64,000 nt of DNA from Myxococcales bacterium. Lineage in GTDB: Bacteria > Myxococcota_A > Polyangia > Polyangiales > JAFGIB01. Under the pieces are notes generated by a model. That model was not told the origin of the DNA, made no database searches, and worked only from the letters and a program-made list of their open reading frames with translations. Below, in pieces: positions 35,869 through 45,663 of the stretch (positions are counted from its first letter, which is position 1; each line of letters begins with the position of its first letter). The translations under genes and the position numbers were made by a program. The stretch covers positions 46,074 through 110,073 of the forward strand of contig JAOUOP010000024.1 of the NCBI GenBank assembly GCA_029880325.1, written 5' to 3'.

Positions 35869-36036
35869 CTAGATGTGCTCGGCGGGAGTCATGATCCGCT
35901 CTCGGGTCCGCTACGGCGCCAGCTGCGGCGTCCGGCCCCCTTGAAATACACGGTGTATTCCGGCGCAGGCCGTCCTTGCATCTGCCATCGTGTCGACCTC
36001 GATCATCGGCTCAGCACTCCCGCCGAGCACATCTAG
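35869..36036 (-). mobile_element. Short inverted-repeat element A, copy 2
   Basis: A 160-bp unit (35873-36032) bounded by CTAG at 35869-35872 and 36033-36036, with perfect 17-base terminal inverted repeats (ATGTGCTCGGCGGGAGT and its inverse). Read on the minus strand it matches copy 1 at 21481-21648 at about 93% by eye, with identical length. Its centre holds a near-perfect palindrome, AATACAC-G-GTGTATT (35945-35959). This copy is the less decayed of the two. Immediately after it CTAGATGTGCTCGG (36033-36046) repeats the first bases of the element, as if a truncated third copy abuts it. Confidence 0.85.
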
Positions 36037-36109
36037 ATGTGCTCGGTGACTGGCAGTCGCATCCGCGGTCGCTGGCGCCCAGCCCCGACGGACGCCCGCC
36101 ACCGCCGCG

Positions 36110-37177
36110 CTACATCAGCCGGATCGCCCCGCGCTCCAGCAAATCCGCCAGGGTCTTCAGCGCCTCCAGCCGCGGCATGCCACAGACGTCGAGCAAATCC
36201 TCGACCGTCCCGAGACCATCGATGCGCGAAAGCAGGAAGCCGGCGCGGTGGTCGAGCCCCAGCCAGCGCTGCTCGTTTTCGCCCACCGCATGCACGGGAA
36301 CCGACGCCAGGTCGCCGATCTTCGAGGTGTAAAGCTGGATCAGGCGCTCACGGCAGTTGGCGGCACAGCGCAGGGCCTGGGCGTTTCCCGGGTCGCGTCC
36401 CAGGACCAACTCGGCGAAACCGAGGGCGCCTGTGAGGTCGTCCAGGGCGTAGAGTTCTTCCATCTCGCCCAGCAAATCCAGCTGCTGCGAGGGACGCGAG
36501 TGGTCGACCAGGTCGAGCGCGTCGCCGGCGTGGTCCGGCTCGGGCGGGAGGCTGCGGCGTTGGGCCAGCTCGCGCAGCCGATCGACCTCGTCGCTGCGGG
36601 TCGGCGGCACGGTGCTCTGGCGGCTCATGCGCTCCAGCGTCCAGGCATCGTGGCCTTCGCTCATGCCCAGCGGCGGCGGAAAGCCGCTCAGGGGACGGTC
36701 CGGGGTGTTTTCGTCGACGTCCTCGAGCACCACCGCCTCGGGATTGGTGGCCTCGAGCACGCCGGCGGGAACCTCGAAGTCGGCGGTCTGCCCGGGGTCG
36801 GGCAGCTGCGAGTCGACCAGCCCGGCAAACGAGGTCTCCGACTCCCGTGGCTGGGCAAACGGGTCGAAGGGGGGCGCCGGCCGGCTCGAGGTGCGCGGAG
36901 GCATGGCCGGAGGAGGCTCGGGCGGCAACTCGGGCGAGAAGGCCACGGGCGTCGGCACGCCCTGGGGCGGCAGCGGCGGCAGCGGCGGCAGCGAATCGGG
37001 CGGCGGCGCGGCCGAGAACGCGCCGGCGCTGGGCAGGGACTCCGACGAGTACAGCTGACCGGGCGGGGGTGCAGCCTCGGAATCGGGATCGCCCTCCAAC
37101 TCCGGGGGCTCGATCGAACGCGATGAGAACAGGCCCTGGGGGGCGCGCCTACCGCCGCCTTTGTGCTCGTCTGACAC
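36110..37177 (-). CDS. Proline-rich protein with C-terminal 'SRIDG' module, downstream of Hsp70
   Basis: A 355-residue protein. Residues 1-100 are Pro-rich and probably disordered (PPPDSLPPLPPLPPQGV). The middle is acidic, followed by a TPR-like helical segment (about 225-290; LDLLGEMEELYALDDLTGAL). The last 55 residues form a winged-helix-like module, GFLLSRIDGLGTVEDLLDV then LADLLERGAI. The same module opens the J-domain protein at 39251-40858. This C-terminal type is found attached to DUF4388-like and other signalling proteins of myxobacteria. The start is taken as GTG at 37177; the frame is open to a TTG at 37198. It follows the Hsp70 gene on the same strand by about 120 bases. Confidence 0.75.
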   Translation of the reverse strand: MSDEHKGGGRRAPQGLFSSRSIEPPELEGDPDSEAAPPPGQLYSSESLPSAGAFSAAPPPDSLPPLPPLPPQGVPTPVAFSPELPPEPPPAMPPRTSSRPAPPFDPFAQPRESETSFAGLVDSQLPDPGQTADFEVPAGVLEATNPEAVVLEDVDENTPDRPLSGFPPPLGMSEGHDAWTLERMSRQSTVPPTRSDEVDRLRELAQRRSLPPEPDHAGDALDLVDHSRPSQQLDLLGEMEELYALDDLTGALGFAELVLGRDPGNAQALRCAANCRERLIQLYTSKIGDLASVPVHAVGENEQRWLGLDHRAGFLLSRIDGLGTVEDLLDVCGMPRLEALKTLADLLERGAIRLM

Positions 37178-37296
37178 TACCCACGGACACCCTGCCAAAT
37201 GACCGTTCGCGCTTTGACGACGGTGGATCGTCGAGGCTGCGACGGCGCTGTGCGTGCCTGACCGACCCGGGTCGTCGTCCGATCGTGGTCGGTCAT

Positions 37297-39123
37297 CTAG
37301 TTCACCTTCCCGACCACGCCCTTGAACATTCTCTGCGTGCGAGCCAGCGCGTCGATCTGCTCGAGCAACTCACCGACGTCGCCAGCCTGGATCAGGGTCT
37401 TGGCGCGATCGACCACGCCGCGCGCCTTGTCGATGGCGTCGCGCCCGAAGTCGCTACCGGCCACCACCTGCTCGACCTCGGGGAAGAGCGTCTCGATTTG
37501 CGTGATCAGCTTCTGGGCTTCCTGCACCGTCTGCTCGGTCTCGTCGTCCTGACGACGCGAGACGGCGAACTCGTTGGCCTCGTCGACCATCTCGCTGATC
37601 TCGTCCTTGGTCAGGCCGCTGGTCGCGGTGACCGTGATGCTCTGCTGCTGGCCGGTCTCGAGGTCGGTGGCGTGCACGCTGACGATGCCGTCGGCATTGA
37701 TTTCGAAGGTCACCTCGACCTCGACCTGCCCGGCCGGCGCGCGCCTGAGGCCGGTGAGGATGAACTCGCCGAGCAGTTCGTTTTCGCTGGCACGCGCCGA
37801 CTCGCCCTGCATCACCAGGATCTTCACCGCCGTCTGGTTTTCACGAACCGTGGTGAAGACCTTGGAGCGCGCGGTGGGTACGGTGGTGTTGAGCGGGATC
37901 AGATCCTCGAAATAGCCGCCCGCGACCATGATGCCCAGGGTCAGCGGCGTCACGTCGAGCAGGATCATCTCACTGTGATCGCTGAGCAGCGCCATGCCCT
38001 GGATCGCGGCCCCCAGGCCGACGACTTCGTCGGGATGGACGTTCTTGCTGGGCCCGCGGCCGAAGAAGTTCGCAACCGCCTGTTGAACCGCAGGCATGCG
38101 CGTCATGCCCCCCACCAGGATCACTTCCTCGATCTCGTCGGGCTCGAGCCCGGCTTCTTCCAGCGTTTGGGCGCAGGTGCCGACCGTGCGGTCGACCAGG
38201 TCGCGGGTCAGCTGCTCGAGCTCGCCGCGGCTGAGCAGACGCTGCAGGTGCAGGGCTTCGTTGCGCTCGTTGGAGATGATGAACGGCAGGTTGACCTCGG
38301 TCTCGTCGACCGCCGACAGCTCGCACTTGGCCTTTTCCGCCGCATCCTTCAGGCGCTGCAGCGCCATGCGGTCCTCGCGCAGGTTGATGCCGTGCTCGGC
38401 CTGAAAGCCCTCCACCAACCAATCGATGATGCGCAGGTCGAAGTCCTCACCGCCGAGAAAGGTATCGCCGGCAGTGCTGACGACTTTGAAGACGCCGGTT
38501 CCGCTGATCTCGAGGACCGAGATGTCGAAGGTGCCGCCGCCCAGATCGAAGACAGCCACGGTGCGGTCGTCGGACTTGCCGAAGCCGTAGGCCAGGGCCG
38601 CAGCCGTCGGCTCGTTGATGATACGGATCACCTCGAGGCCGGCGATCTCGCCAGCGTCCTTGGTGGCCTGGCGCTGGTTGTCGTTGAAATAGGCGGGGAC
38701 CGTGATCACCGCCTTGTTGACGGGCTGACCGAGGTAGTCCTCGGCGATCATCTTCATCTCCTGGAGGATCATGGCGCTGATCTCCGGAATGCTGTGCACC
38801 TTGCCGCGAAGCTCGAGGCGGGCGTCGCCATGTTCGCCGGAGACGATGGTGTAGGGGCAGTTTTGAATCGCCGTCTGGACCTGGGCGCTGTCGAACTTGC
38901 GGCCGATCAGACGCTTGGCCGCGAACACCGTGTGCTCGGCGTTGGTGACCGCCTGGCGCTTGGCGATGTGGCCGACCAGGCGCTTGCCCGCCTCGGTCAC
39001 GGCCAACATCGAGGGGGTGGTCTTGTAGCCGCCCCGGTTCGCGATCACTGCGGGCTGCCCACCCTCGACCACCGCCACACACGAGTTGGTGGTGCCCAGG
39101 TCGATCCCGATGACAATCTCCAT
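37297..39123 (-). CDS. dnaK: Hsp70 chaperone (DnaK type) without the usual C-terminal tail
   Basis: A 608-residue Hsp70. The ATPase domain (1 to about 380) has IGIDLGTTNSCVAVVEGG, VPAYFNDNQRQATKDAG, VFDLGGGTFDISVLEI and ILVGGMTRMPAVQQAV. The linker and substrate-binding domain follow (EMILLDVTPLTLGIMVAGG onward). The helical lid is present, but the protein ends ALARTQRMFKGVVGKVN without the acidic EEVD-like tail of housekeeping DnaK. It has no neighbouring grpE or hrcA; instead it lies between a J-domain protein and a module-sharing partner, so it may be a specialised paralogue. ATG at 39123, with AGGAG ten bases upstream. Confidence 0.95.
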   Translation of the reverse strand: MEIVIGIDLGTTNSCVAVVEGGQPAVIANRGGYKTTPSMLAVTEAGKRLVGHIAKRQAVTNAEHTVFAAKRLIGRKFDSAQVQTAIQNCPYTIVSGEHGDARLELRGKVHSIPEISAMILQEMKMIAEDYLGQPVNKAVITVPAYFNDNQRQATKDAGEIAGLEVIRIINEPTAAALAYGFGKSDDRTVAVFDLGGGTFDISVLEISGTGVFKVVSTAGDTFLGGEDFDLRIIDWLVEGFQAEHGINLREDRMALQRLKDAAEKAKCELSAVDETEVNLPFIISNERNEALHLQRLLSRGELEQLTRDLVDRTVGTCAQTLEEAGLEPDEIEEVILVGGMTRMPAVQQAVANFFGRGPSKNVHPDEVVGLGAAIQGMALLSDHSEMILLDVTPLTLGIMVAGGYFEDLIPLNTTVPTARSKVFTTVRENQTAVKILVMQGESARASENELLGEFILTGLRRAPAGQVEVEVTFEINADGIVSVHATDLETGQQQSITVTATSGLTKDEISEMVDEANEFAVSRRQDDETEQTVQEAQKLITQIETLFPEVEQVVAGSDFGRDAIDKARGVVDRAKTLIQAGDVGELLEQIDALARTQRMFKGVVGKVN

Positions 39124-39250
39124 CGCCGTTTCAGCTCCTGCCTTGGAAGTCTAACCCGGATATTCCGATTTTGGGCACCCGTCCCGGTTTCGGCTTTTTG
39201 GCCAGGAGCCGGGTTGGGCCGCGGGCGAGCGCCGGGAGCGAGCGCGGCAT

Positions 39251-40858
39251 TCAGCGCGCCTCGTTCAGCAGGTTTTTCACCATCTCGTTCCTGGGCTCGA
39301 TGACAGCCGCCTGCTGCAGGGCGCGCGAGGCGTTGAGCTTGAGGCCAGCTGCCAGGCAGACCCGGGCCAGCACCAGCAGGTTGTCGACGACCTTGGGTTT
39401 GAGGTCGACCGCGCGCTGGGCGTAGCGCTGGGCCCGGTGCAGGTCACCGCCGGCCTTGAGGATCGCTTCGGCCGCGAGGCGTGCGGGCTTGGCCTCGTCC
39501 GGTCGCGCGTCGGAGACCCGCGCCCAGGATTTGCCGGCTGCAGCCCAGTCCCCTGACTCCTCCTCGAAGCGCGCCTGGCGCTCGTAGTTGAGCGACAGCA
39601 TGGCGGCGACCTTCTGGTTGACCTGGGCGAATTGAAGCTGCAGCGCGGTGTTGTCGGGGGCTTCGGCGAGCGCCAGCTGTAACTCCTCGGCGGCCCCCAG
39701 GGCATCGCCGGCGGCCATCAGCTCGCGGGCCCGGGCGCTGCGCGCGGCGACCGTGTTGGCCGCACTCGCCTCCGCACTGCCGCTGACCGCAGCGCTGGCC
39801 CGCACCGCCTGGCGCAGATTGGCCACGATGCCCCGCCGCCGTGCCCCGGCGGGCGCTGCGGCGTCGCCGGACGTGGCCGCGTTTGGGGCGACCTGTGCCG
39901 GCGGGGGCTGAGCTGCGGCCGCGGGCCCGGGCGCCGCCGCGGCCGTCGTAGTCGCCCCAGCCGCCGTTTCGCCTCCCCCGCGCAGCCGCTGTCGCAAGCG
40001 TTGTCGAACGCGCGCGCGGCGATCGGCGGTGCTCTCCTGGGCACGGGGCGCCACCTGCGGACCCGCCGCGGCTTCGTCTCGCGGAGAGGCGGCTTCGGCC
40101 TCGGCCTGCCCCTGCAGCGCCTCGGCCGGCAAGGGATAGGAGCCGGTGCGGCGCCGGATCTCCTCGACTTCGCGATCGACCTCGCGCATGCGCTGGGTCA
40201 CATGGCGGACCTGGGCGGTGCTGATCAGGTACTGGTCGTACTGCTCGCGCTTTTTCTTCTTGCCCAGGACTTCATAGGCGTCGGTCAAGCGCTTGAAGAC
40301 GGTCTCCATTTTGGCGCCGTAGGGGCCGGTCTTCCTGCCGAAGAGGGAGTCGGGGTGAAAGAGCTTGGAAAGCTCGAAGTAGGCGCTGCGTACGGCCTTG
40401 CGATCGGCGCCGAGCTCCAGCCCCAATAACTCATAGTGATTGAGCCCTTCGATGGCGTAAAAGGCATCGACGATGCGCTTTCTACGCGCCGGCTCGATGT
40501 CGGCTTCAGCCTCGAGTTCGGAGGCGGGATAGCGCGGTGCGGCGCGTGTGAAGTGGGCATCGGGCGCCTGGGCCTGTACCGCGGGACGGGCCGCCTCGGG
40601 CGCCGATGGGCGCCCCGGCATGGAAGCCCGGCTAGCGGTTGGGGTGGCCCGCGGCATCCAGGCACACTCGACGGCGCCCAGCTCGCGCAGGCGTTCGAGG
40701 ATTTTGAGCACCTGGCCCTGCTCGATGCCGCTCATGATGCTGATGTCCTCGACCGAACTCGCACCGTCGATGCGCGACAGCACGAAGCCCTCTGTCGTCG
40801 ACAGGGGCAGCTTCATGATGTCGACCCCGGAAATGGGCGTGGGTACACGCGAGGCCAC
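39251..40858 (-). CDS. J-domain protein with N-terminal 'SRIDG' module and TPR-like C-terminus
   Basis: A 535-residue DnaJ-like co-chaperone. The N-terminus (about 17-65) is the small module GFVLSRIDGASSVEDISIMS and ILERLRELGAVE. A J domain follows at about 145-220: LNHYELLGLELGADRKAVRS, then the invariant HPD in SKLFHPDSLFG, then LTDAYEVLGKKKKREQYD. The remainder is a charged Ala/Pro-rich linker and TPR-like helices (about 360-530). It should stimulate the Hsp70 encoded 127 bases downstream. The start is set at GTG 40858, preceded by GGGGGAG at seven bases; an ATG at 41011 would add 51 non-conserved residues. Confidence 0.88.
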   Translation of the reverse strand: MASRVPTPISGVDIMKLPLSTTEGFVLSRIDGASSVEDISIMSGIEQGQVLKILERLRELGAVECAWMPRATPTASRASMPGRPSAPEAARPAVQAQAPDAHFTRAAPRYPASELEAEADIEPARRKRIVDAFYAIEGLNHYELLGLELGADRKAVRSAYFELSKLFHPDSLFGRKTGPYGAKMETVFKRLTDAYEVLGKKKKREQYDQYLISTAQVRHVTQRMREVDREVEEIRRRTGSYPLPAEALQGQAEAEAASPRDEAAAGPQVAPRAQESTADRRARVRQRLRQRLRGGGETAAGATTTAAAAPGPAAAAQPPPAQVAPNAATSGDAAAPAGARRRGIVANLRQAVRASAAVSGSAEASAANTVAARSARARELMAAGDALGAAEELQLALAEAPDNTALQLQFAQVNQKVAAMLSLNYERQARFEEESGDWAAAGKSWARVSDARPDEAKPARLAAEAILKAGGDLHRAQRYAQRAVDLKPKVVDNLLVLARVCLAAGLKLNASRALQQAAVIEPRNEMVKNLLNEAR

Positions 40859-41012
40859 TAGTGGTCTCCCCCGCTTCGACTTCCCAGCGCGCGCAGGTCG
40901 AACCGCATTGCCCACCGATTGTAGCATCAGGCCCGAAGCCTGATGAAGGTACGAGTTGCCCGACACGACACGGGAGCCATTGGCGCCCATGTGGCTCTTG
41001 TGGGACAACACC

Positions 41013-41948
41013 CTACTTGGGTGCAGAAGCCTGCGGCCCCAAAAGCAGCTCGAGCAATGCCTTCTGGCTGTGCAGGCGATTTTCGGCCTGATCCCAGACG
41101 TGGGATGCCGGCCCGTCGATCACCTCGGCCGCGACCTCCTCTCCGCGGTGGGCGGGCAGGCAATGCAGGAAGATGGCGTCGCTGGCGGCCTGCTCCATGT
41201 GCTGGGCCGTCACGGTGTAGTCTGCAAAAGCCTCGATGCGCGCGGCGGCCTCCTGCTCCTGCCCCATGCTGGCCCAGACGTCGGTGGTGACCACGTGGGC
41301 GCCCTTCACGGCATCCTCGACCGAGGCGCATAGCTCGATCTGGCCAGCTTTCTGTGCGCGCCCGAGGGCCAACACCTGCTCGTCGGGACGATAGCCCTCG
41401 GGACAGGCCAGCGTCAGGCGGAAGTCGAGCAAGGATGCGGCCAGGATCCAGGAATGGGCCATGTTGTTGCCGTCGCCCACCCAGGCCACGTGAAGATCTT
41501 CGAGGCCCGCGGCGCGCTTTTCGCGAATCGTCATTAGATCGGCCAGGAGCTGACAGGGGTGAAAACTGTCAGTCAATGCATTGACGAAGGGCACCTCCGA
41601 GGCCGCCGCGAGTTCTTCGAGGCGGTCGTGCCCATGGGTGCGAACGACGACGGCGCTGAGGTAGCGCGACAGCACCTTGGCGGTGTCGCCGAGGGGCTCG
41701 TTGCGGCCGAGCTGCAGGTCGCGGCCGACCAGTGCGATCGGCGCGCCGCCGAGCTCGTGGATGCCCACCTCGAAGGAAATGCGTGTTCGCGTGGAGGCCT
41801 TTTCCATCAGCACCGCCACGCTCTTGCCGGCCAGCGGTCGCGGGTGCTCGGGACGGCCGCGCAAGGCCTTGAGCTCGATGGCGCGCTCGGTCAGCGCAAG
41901 CAACTCTTCGCGCTGCAGATCGAGCAGGGTCAGAAAATGTCTCGGCAT
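41013..41948 (-). CDS. argF: Ornithine carbamoyltransferase
   Basis: A 311-residue cytoplasmic enzyme that makes citrulline from ornithine and carbamoyl phosphate. The carbamoyl-phosphate motif STRTR is at residues 52-56, with HPCQLLADLMT and the ornithine-site HCLPAHRGEEV near the C-terminus. GDGNNMAHSWILAASLL is also typical. The frame is open to 42305 inside argD; ATG at 41948 gives the standard length. It follows argD by 26 bases and is the third gene of an argB-argD-argF operon read leftward. Confidence 0.97.
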   Translation of the reverse strand: MPRHFLTLLDLQREELLALTERAIELKALRGRPEHPRPLAGKSVAVLMEKASTRTRISFEVGIHELGGAPIALVGRDLQLGRNEPLGDTAKVLSRYLSAVVVRTHGHDRLEELAAASEVPFVNALTDSFHPCQLLADLMTIREKRAAGLEDLHVAWVGDGNNMAHSWILAASLLDFRLTLACPEGYRPDEQVLALGRAQKAGQIELCASVEDAVKGAHVVTTDVWASMGQEQEAAARIEAFADYTVTAQHMEQAASDAIFLHCLPAHRGEEVAAEVIDGPASHVWDQAENRLHSQKALLELLLGPQASAPK

Positions 41949-41974
41949 GATGAAACTCTCACGGCGAAGGCGGA

Positions 41975-43183
<1,209 letters not shown>

Positions 43184-43232
43184 CACGGCCTCGGGGCAGC
43201 ACTTGGCCCGTAGTTGATAGATGCCGTCGGCT

Positions 43233-44126
43233 TCAGCTCGGCGCCGCGGCGGACTCGGCGTGCGTCAGCTGGGTGCCGATGCCAGCGTCGGTGAAGATCT
43301 CGAGCAGGACCGCGTGTTGCTCGCGTCCGTCGAGGATGTGGCATTTGTTGACGCCGCTTGCGAGCGCCTTGAGGCCGCACTCGACCTTGGGGATCATGCC
43401 GCCGGCGATCACGCCGCGCTCGCGCAGCTCGGCCACCTCGGCGCCGGTCAGGGACTTGATGAGGGAGCCGTCGGCGTCGCAAACGCCAGCGATGTCGGTC
43501 ATCAGCACCAGTTTGCGCGCACCCATGGCGGCGGCGATTTCGCCCGCCACGGTGTCGGCGTTGACGTTCAAGCTCTCGCCCCCGGGACCGCTCGCCAGCG
43601 GCGCCACCACCGGGATCAGGCCGCCCTCGATCAGCGCATGCAGCACCTGGGGACGCACCGCTTCGATGCGCCCGACACGGCCGGTGTCGATACGGGCGCC
43701 GCTCGAGGTCTGCACCGGCTCCAGCCTGCGCGCCTGCAAAAACCGATCGTCGACGCCGCTGAGCCCCACGGCGCGCCCACCATTACGACCGATGAGCGAG
43801 ACGATTTCCTTGTTGATGGTGCCGCCGAGCACCATCTCCACCACTTCCATGGTGCGGTCGTCGGTGACGCGCAAGCCCTCGACCCGCTCGCTCTCGATGC
43901 CCAGGCGCCCGAGCTGGGCGTCGATCTGGGGGCCGCCGCCGTGGACCACCACCGGATGGATGCCCACGTACTTCATCAGCACCACGTCGCGCGCAAAGCC
44001 ATTGCGCAGGCTCGGATCGACCATGGCGTGGCCGCCGTACTTGATGACGAAGATGCAACCGTGGAAGCGCCGAATGTAGGGCAGCGCCTCGTGCAAAATC
44101 GCGGCTTTTTCGATCAGCTCACGCAC
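43233..44126 (-). CDS. argB: Acetylglutamate kinase
   Basis: A 297-residue amino-acid kinase that phosphorylates N-acetylglutamate, the second step of arginine synthesis. The nucleotide/phosphate motif IKYGGHAM is at residues 28-35, followed by HPVVVHGGGPQID, and late in the chain NVNADTVAGEIAAAMGARKL and GGMIPKVECGLKAL. An N-terminal helix (MRELIEKAAILHEALPYI) is of the kind found in arginine-inhibited hexameric forms, so feedback inhibition by arginine is likely. The start is GTG at 44126. A promoter is proposed at 44150-44178, so it would head the argBDF operon. Confidence 0.96.
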   Translation of the reverse strand: MRELIEKAAILHEALPYIRRFHGCIFVIKYGGHAMVDPSLRNGFARDVVLMKYVGIHPVVVHGGGPQIDAQLGRLGIESERVEGLRVTDDRTMEVVEMVLGGTINKEIVSLIGRNGGRAVGLSGVDDRFLQARRLEPVQTSSGARIDTGRVGRIEAVRPQVLHALIEGGLIPVVAPLASGPGGESLNVNADTVAGEIAAAMGARKLVLMTDIAGVCDADGSLIKSLTGAEVAELRERGVIAGGMIPKVECGLKALASGVNKCHILDGREQHAVLLEIFTDAGIGTQLTHAESAAAPS

Positions 44127-44149
44127 AGCTCAAACTCGAAAAAAGAGTC

Positions 44150-44178
44150 ATCGTGAATATTCGCTGCCCAATTGTCAA
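44150..44178 (-). promoter_or_regulatory. Candidate sigma-70 promoter for argBDF
   Basis: Minus-strand TTGACA (44173-44178), a 17-base spacer and CACGAT (44150-44155), about 24 bases before the GTG of argB. The -35 is perfect and the -10 weak. The region is AT-rich compared with its surroundings. No ARG-box-like operator is recognised. Confidence 0.45.
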
Positions 44179-44229
44179 AAATCCCCGGAAGCGCAGCAGG
44201 CTGCGCACTCCGACAGGCGCAGCGCGTCG

Positions 44230-44245
44230 CCCCCCCCCCCCCCCC
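44230..44245. repeat. Run of 16 C (16 G on the coding strand) at the hslU stop codon
   Basis: Sixteen consecutive C on the plus strand. Read on the minus strand the hslU stop TAG supplies the first G of a G16 tract. It is the longest single-base run in the window and lies outside coding sequence, between hslU and argB. Confidence 0.95.
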
Positions 44246-45663
44246 TACAGAATGAAGCGCGCCAGATCCTGGTCGTCCATGATCGGGGCGAGCACCCGCC
44301 GCACCTCGGCGCCGTCGATGCGCACCTTGCTGCCGCTCTGCTCGGGCGCCGCAAACGACAGCTCGTCGAGCAGCGCCTCCATCAGCGTGTGCAGGCGCCG
44401 GGCACCGATGTTTTCGGCCCGGCGATTGGCCTGCTCGGCGTACTCGGCCAGCACCGCGATGGCGTCGTCGGTGAATTGAAGCTCCACGCCCTCGGCCTGC
44501 ATCAGCGCGGCGTATTGGCGGGTCAGGGCGTTCTTCGGCTCCTTCAAGATGCGCTCGAAGTCGGCCTTCTCCAGCGACTCCAGCTCGACGCGGATGGGAA
44601 AGCGCCCCTGCAGCTCCGGGATCAGGTCGGAGACCTTGGCGACGTGAAAGGCGCCGGCGGCGATGAAGAGAATGTGATCGGTCTTGACCTGGCCGTGCTT
44701 GGTCGAAACGGTCGAGCCCTCCACGATGGGCAAGAGGTCGCGCTGCACCCCCTCGCGCGAGACGTCGGCGCCCGAGTGCGAGCGCTGGCCGGCGACCTTG
44801 TCGATCTCGTCGAGAAAGACGATGCCGTGCTGCTGGGCACGGCGCAGGGCCTCGCGCTTGACCGCTTCGGGTTCGATGAGGCTCTGGGCCTCTTCTTCCT
44901 CGAGCACCTCGCGCGCCTCGGCCACGCGCATCTTGCGCAGCTCGCGCTTGCCCTTGAAGCCGGGCAGATTGCTCAACATGTCGCGCATCTGGGACTCGAC
45001 CTCCTCGAGGCCCTGACCGCCGAAGACGCTGACGAGGGGATTGGAGTTGTCCTGCACCTCGAACTCCACCAACTCGTCGTCCAGCTCGCCAGCGCGCAGC
45101 CTGCGCTTGAGTTCGTCGGCGTCCAGGTCGGCCAGGCGCTCGGAGCGGCGGTCGGCACTGGAAGGTGGCGTGACGGCGCCCTTGGAGGAGACCAGGAAGG
45201 GGCCGATGGTGGGCGGGGTGGAGGGTGCCTCGGCGCCCCCCCGCTCGAGCATCGACAAAAGCCGCCGCTCGGCCTGCTCGCGGGCGCGCGTGGCCACCTG
45301 CTGGCGCTGCTCGGAGCGCACCATCGACAGCGCCACTTCGACCAGGTCGCGCACGATCGACTCCACGTCGCGCCCCACGTAGCCCACCTCGGTGAACTTG
45401 GAAGCCTCGACCTTGACGAAGGGCGCCTGGGCCAGTCGCGACAGGCGCCGGGCGATCTCGGTCTTACCCACGCCGGTGGGACCGATCATGATGATGTTCT
45501 TGGGCACGATCTCGTCGCGTAGTTCGTCGGGCACCTGCTGGCGTCGCCAGCGGTTGCGCAGGGCGATGGCCACCGCGCGCTTGGCCTTGCGCTGGCCGAC
45601 GATGTAGCGGTCGAGTTCGCCGACGATCTCGCGGGGCGTGAAGCTGCCGACCGGGGCGCTCAT
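44245..45663 (-). CDS. hslU: ATP-dependent protease ATPase subunit HslU
   Basis: A 472-residue AAA+ unfoldase that feeds proteins to the HslV peptidase. Walker A is GPTGVGKT (61-68), Walker B HGIVFLDEIDKVAG, and the sensor and C-terminal region end in the conserved LARFIL, which inserts into HslV to activate it. The I domain (about 110-240) is present. ATG at 45663 overlaps the hslV stop by 4 bases (ATGA), the usual coupled order hslV-hslU. It ends at a G16 tract. Its place between hslV and argB continues a leftward block starting with dprA. Confidence 0.97.
   Translation of the reverse strand: MSAPVGSFTPREIVGELDRYIVGQRKAKRAVAIALRNRWRRQQVPDELRDEIVPKNIIMIGPTGVGKTEIARRLSRLAQAPFVKVEASKFTEVGYVGRDVESIVRDLVEVALSMVRSEQRQQVATRAREQAERRLLSMLERGGAEAPSTPPTIGPFLVSSKGAVTPPSSADRRSERLADLDADELKRRLRAGELDDELVEFEVQDNSNPLVSVFGGQGLEEVESQMRDMLSNLPGFKGKRELRKMRVAEAREVLEEEEAQSLIEPEAVKREALRRAQQHGIVFLDEIDKVAGQRSHSGADVSREGVQRDLLPIVEGSTVSTKHGQVKTDHILFIAAGAFHVAKVSDLIPELQGRFPIRVELESLEKADFERILKEPKNALTRQYAALMQAEGVELQFTDDAIAVLAEYAEQANRRAENIGARRLHTLMEALLDELSFAAPEQSGSKVRIDGAEVRRVLAPIMDDQDLARFIL

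Noticed and set aside
36847..39303. A plus-strand open frame of 818 codons
   Set aside because: Antisense to the Hsp70 gene; a product of high GC third positions. The minus-strand product is an unmistakable Hsp70.
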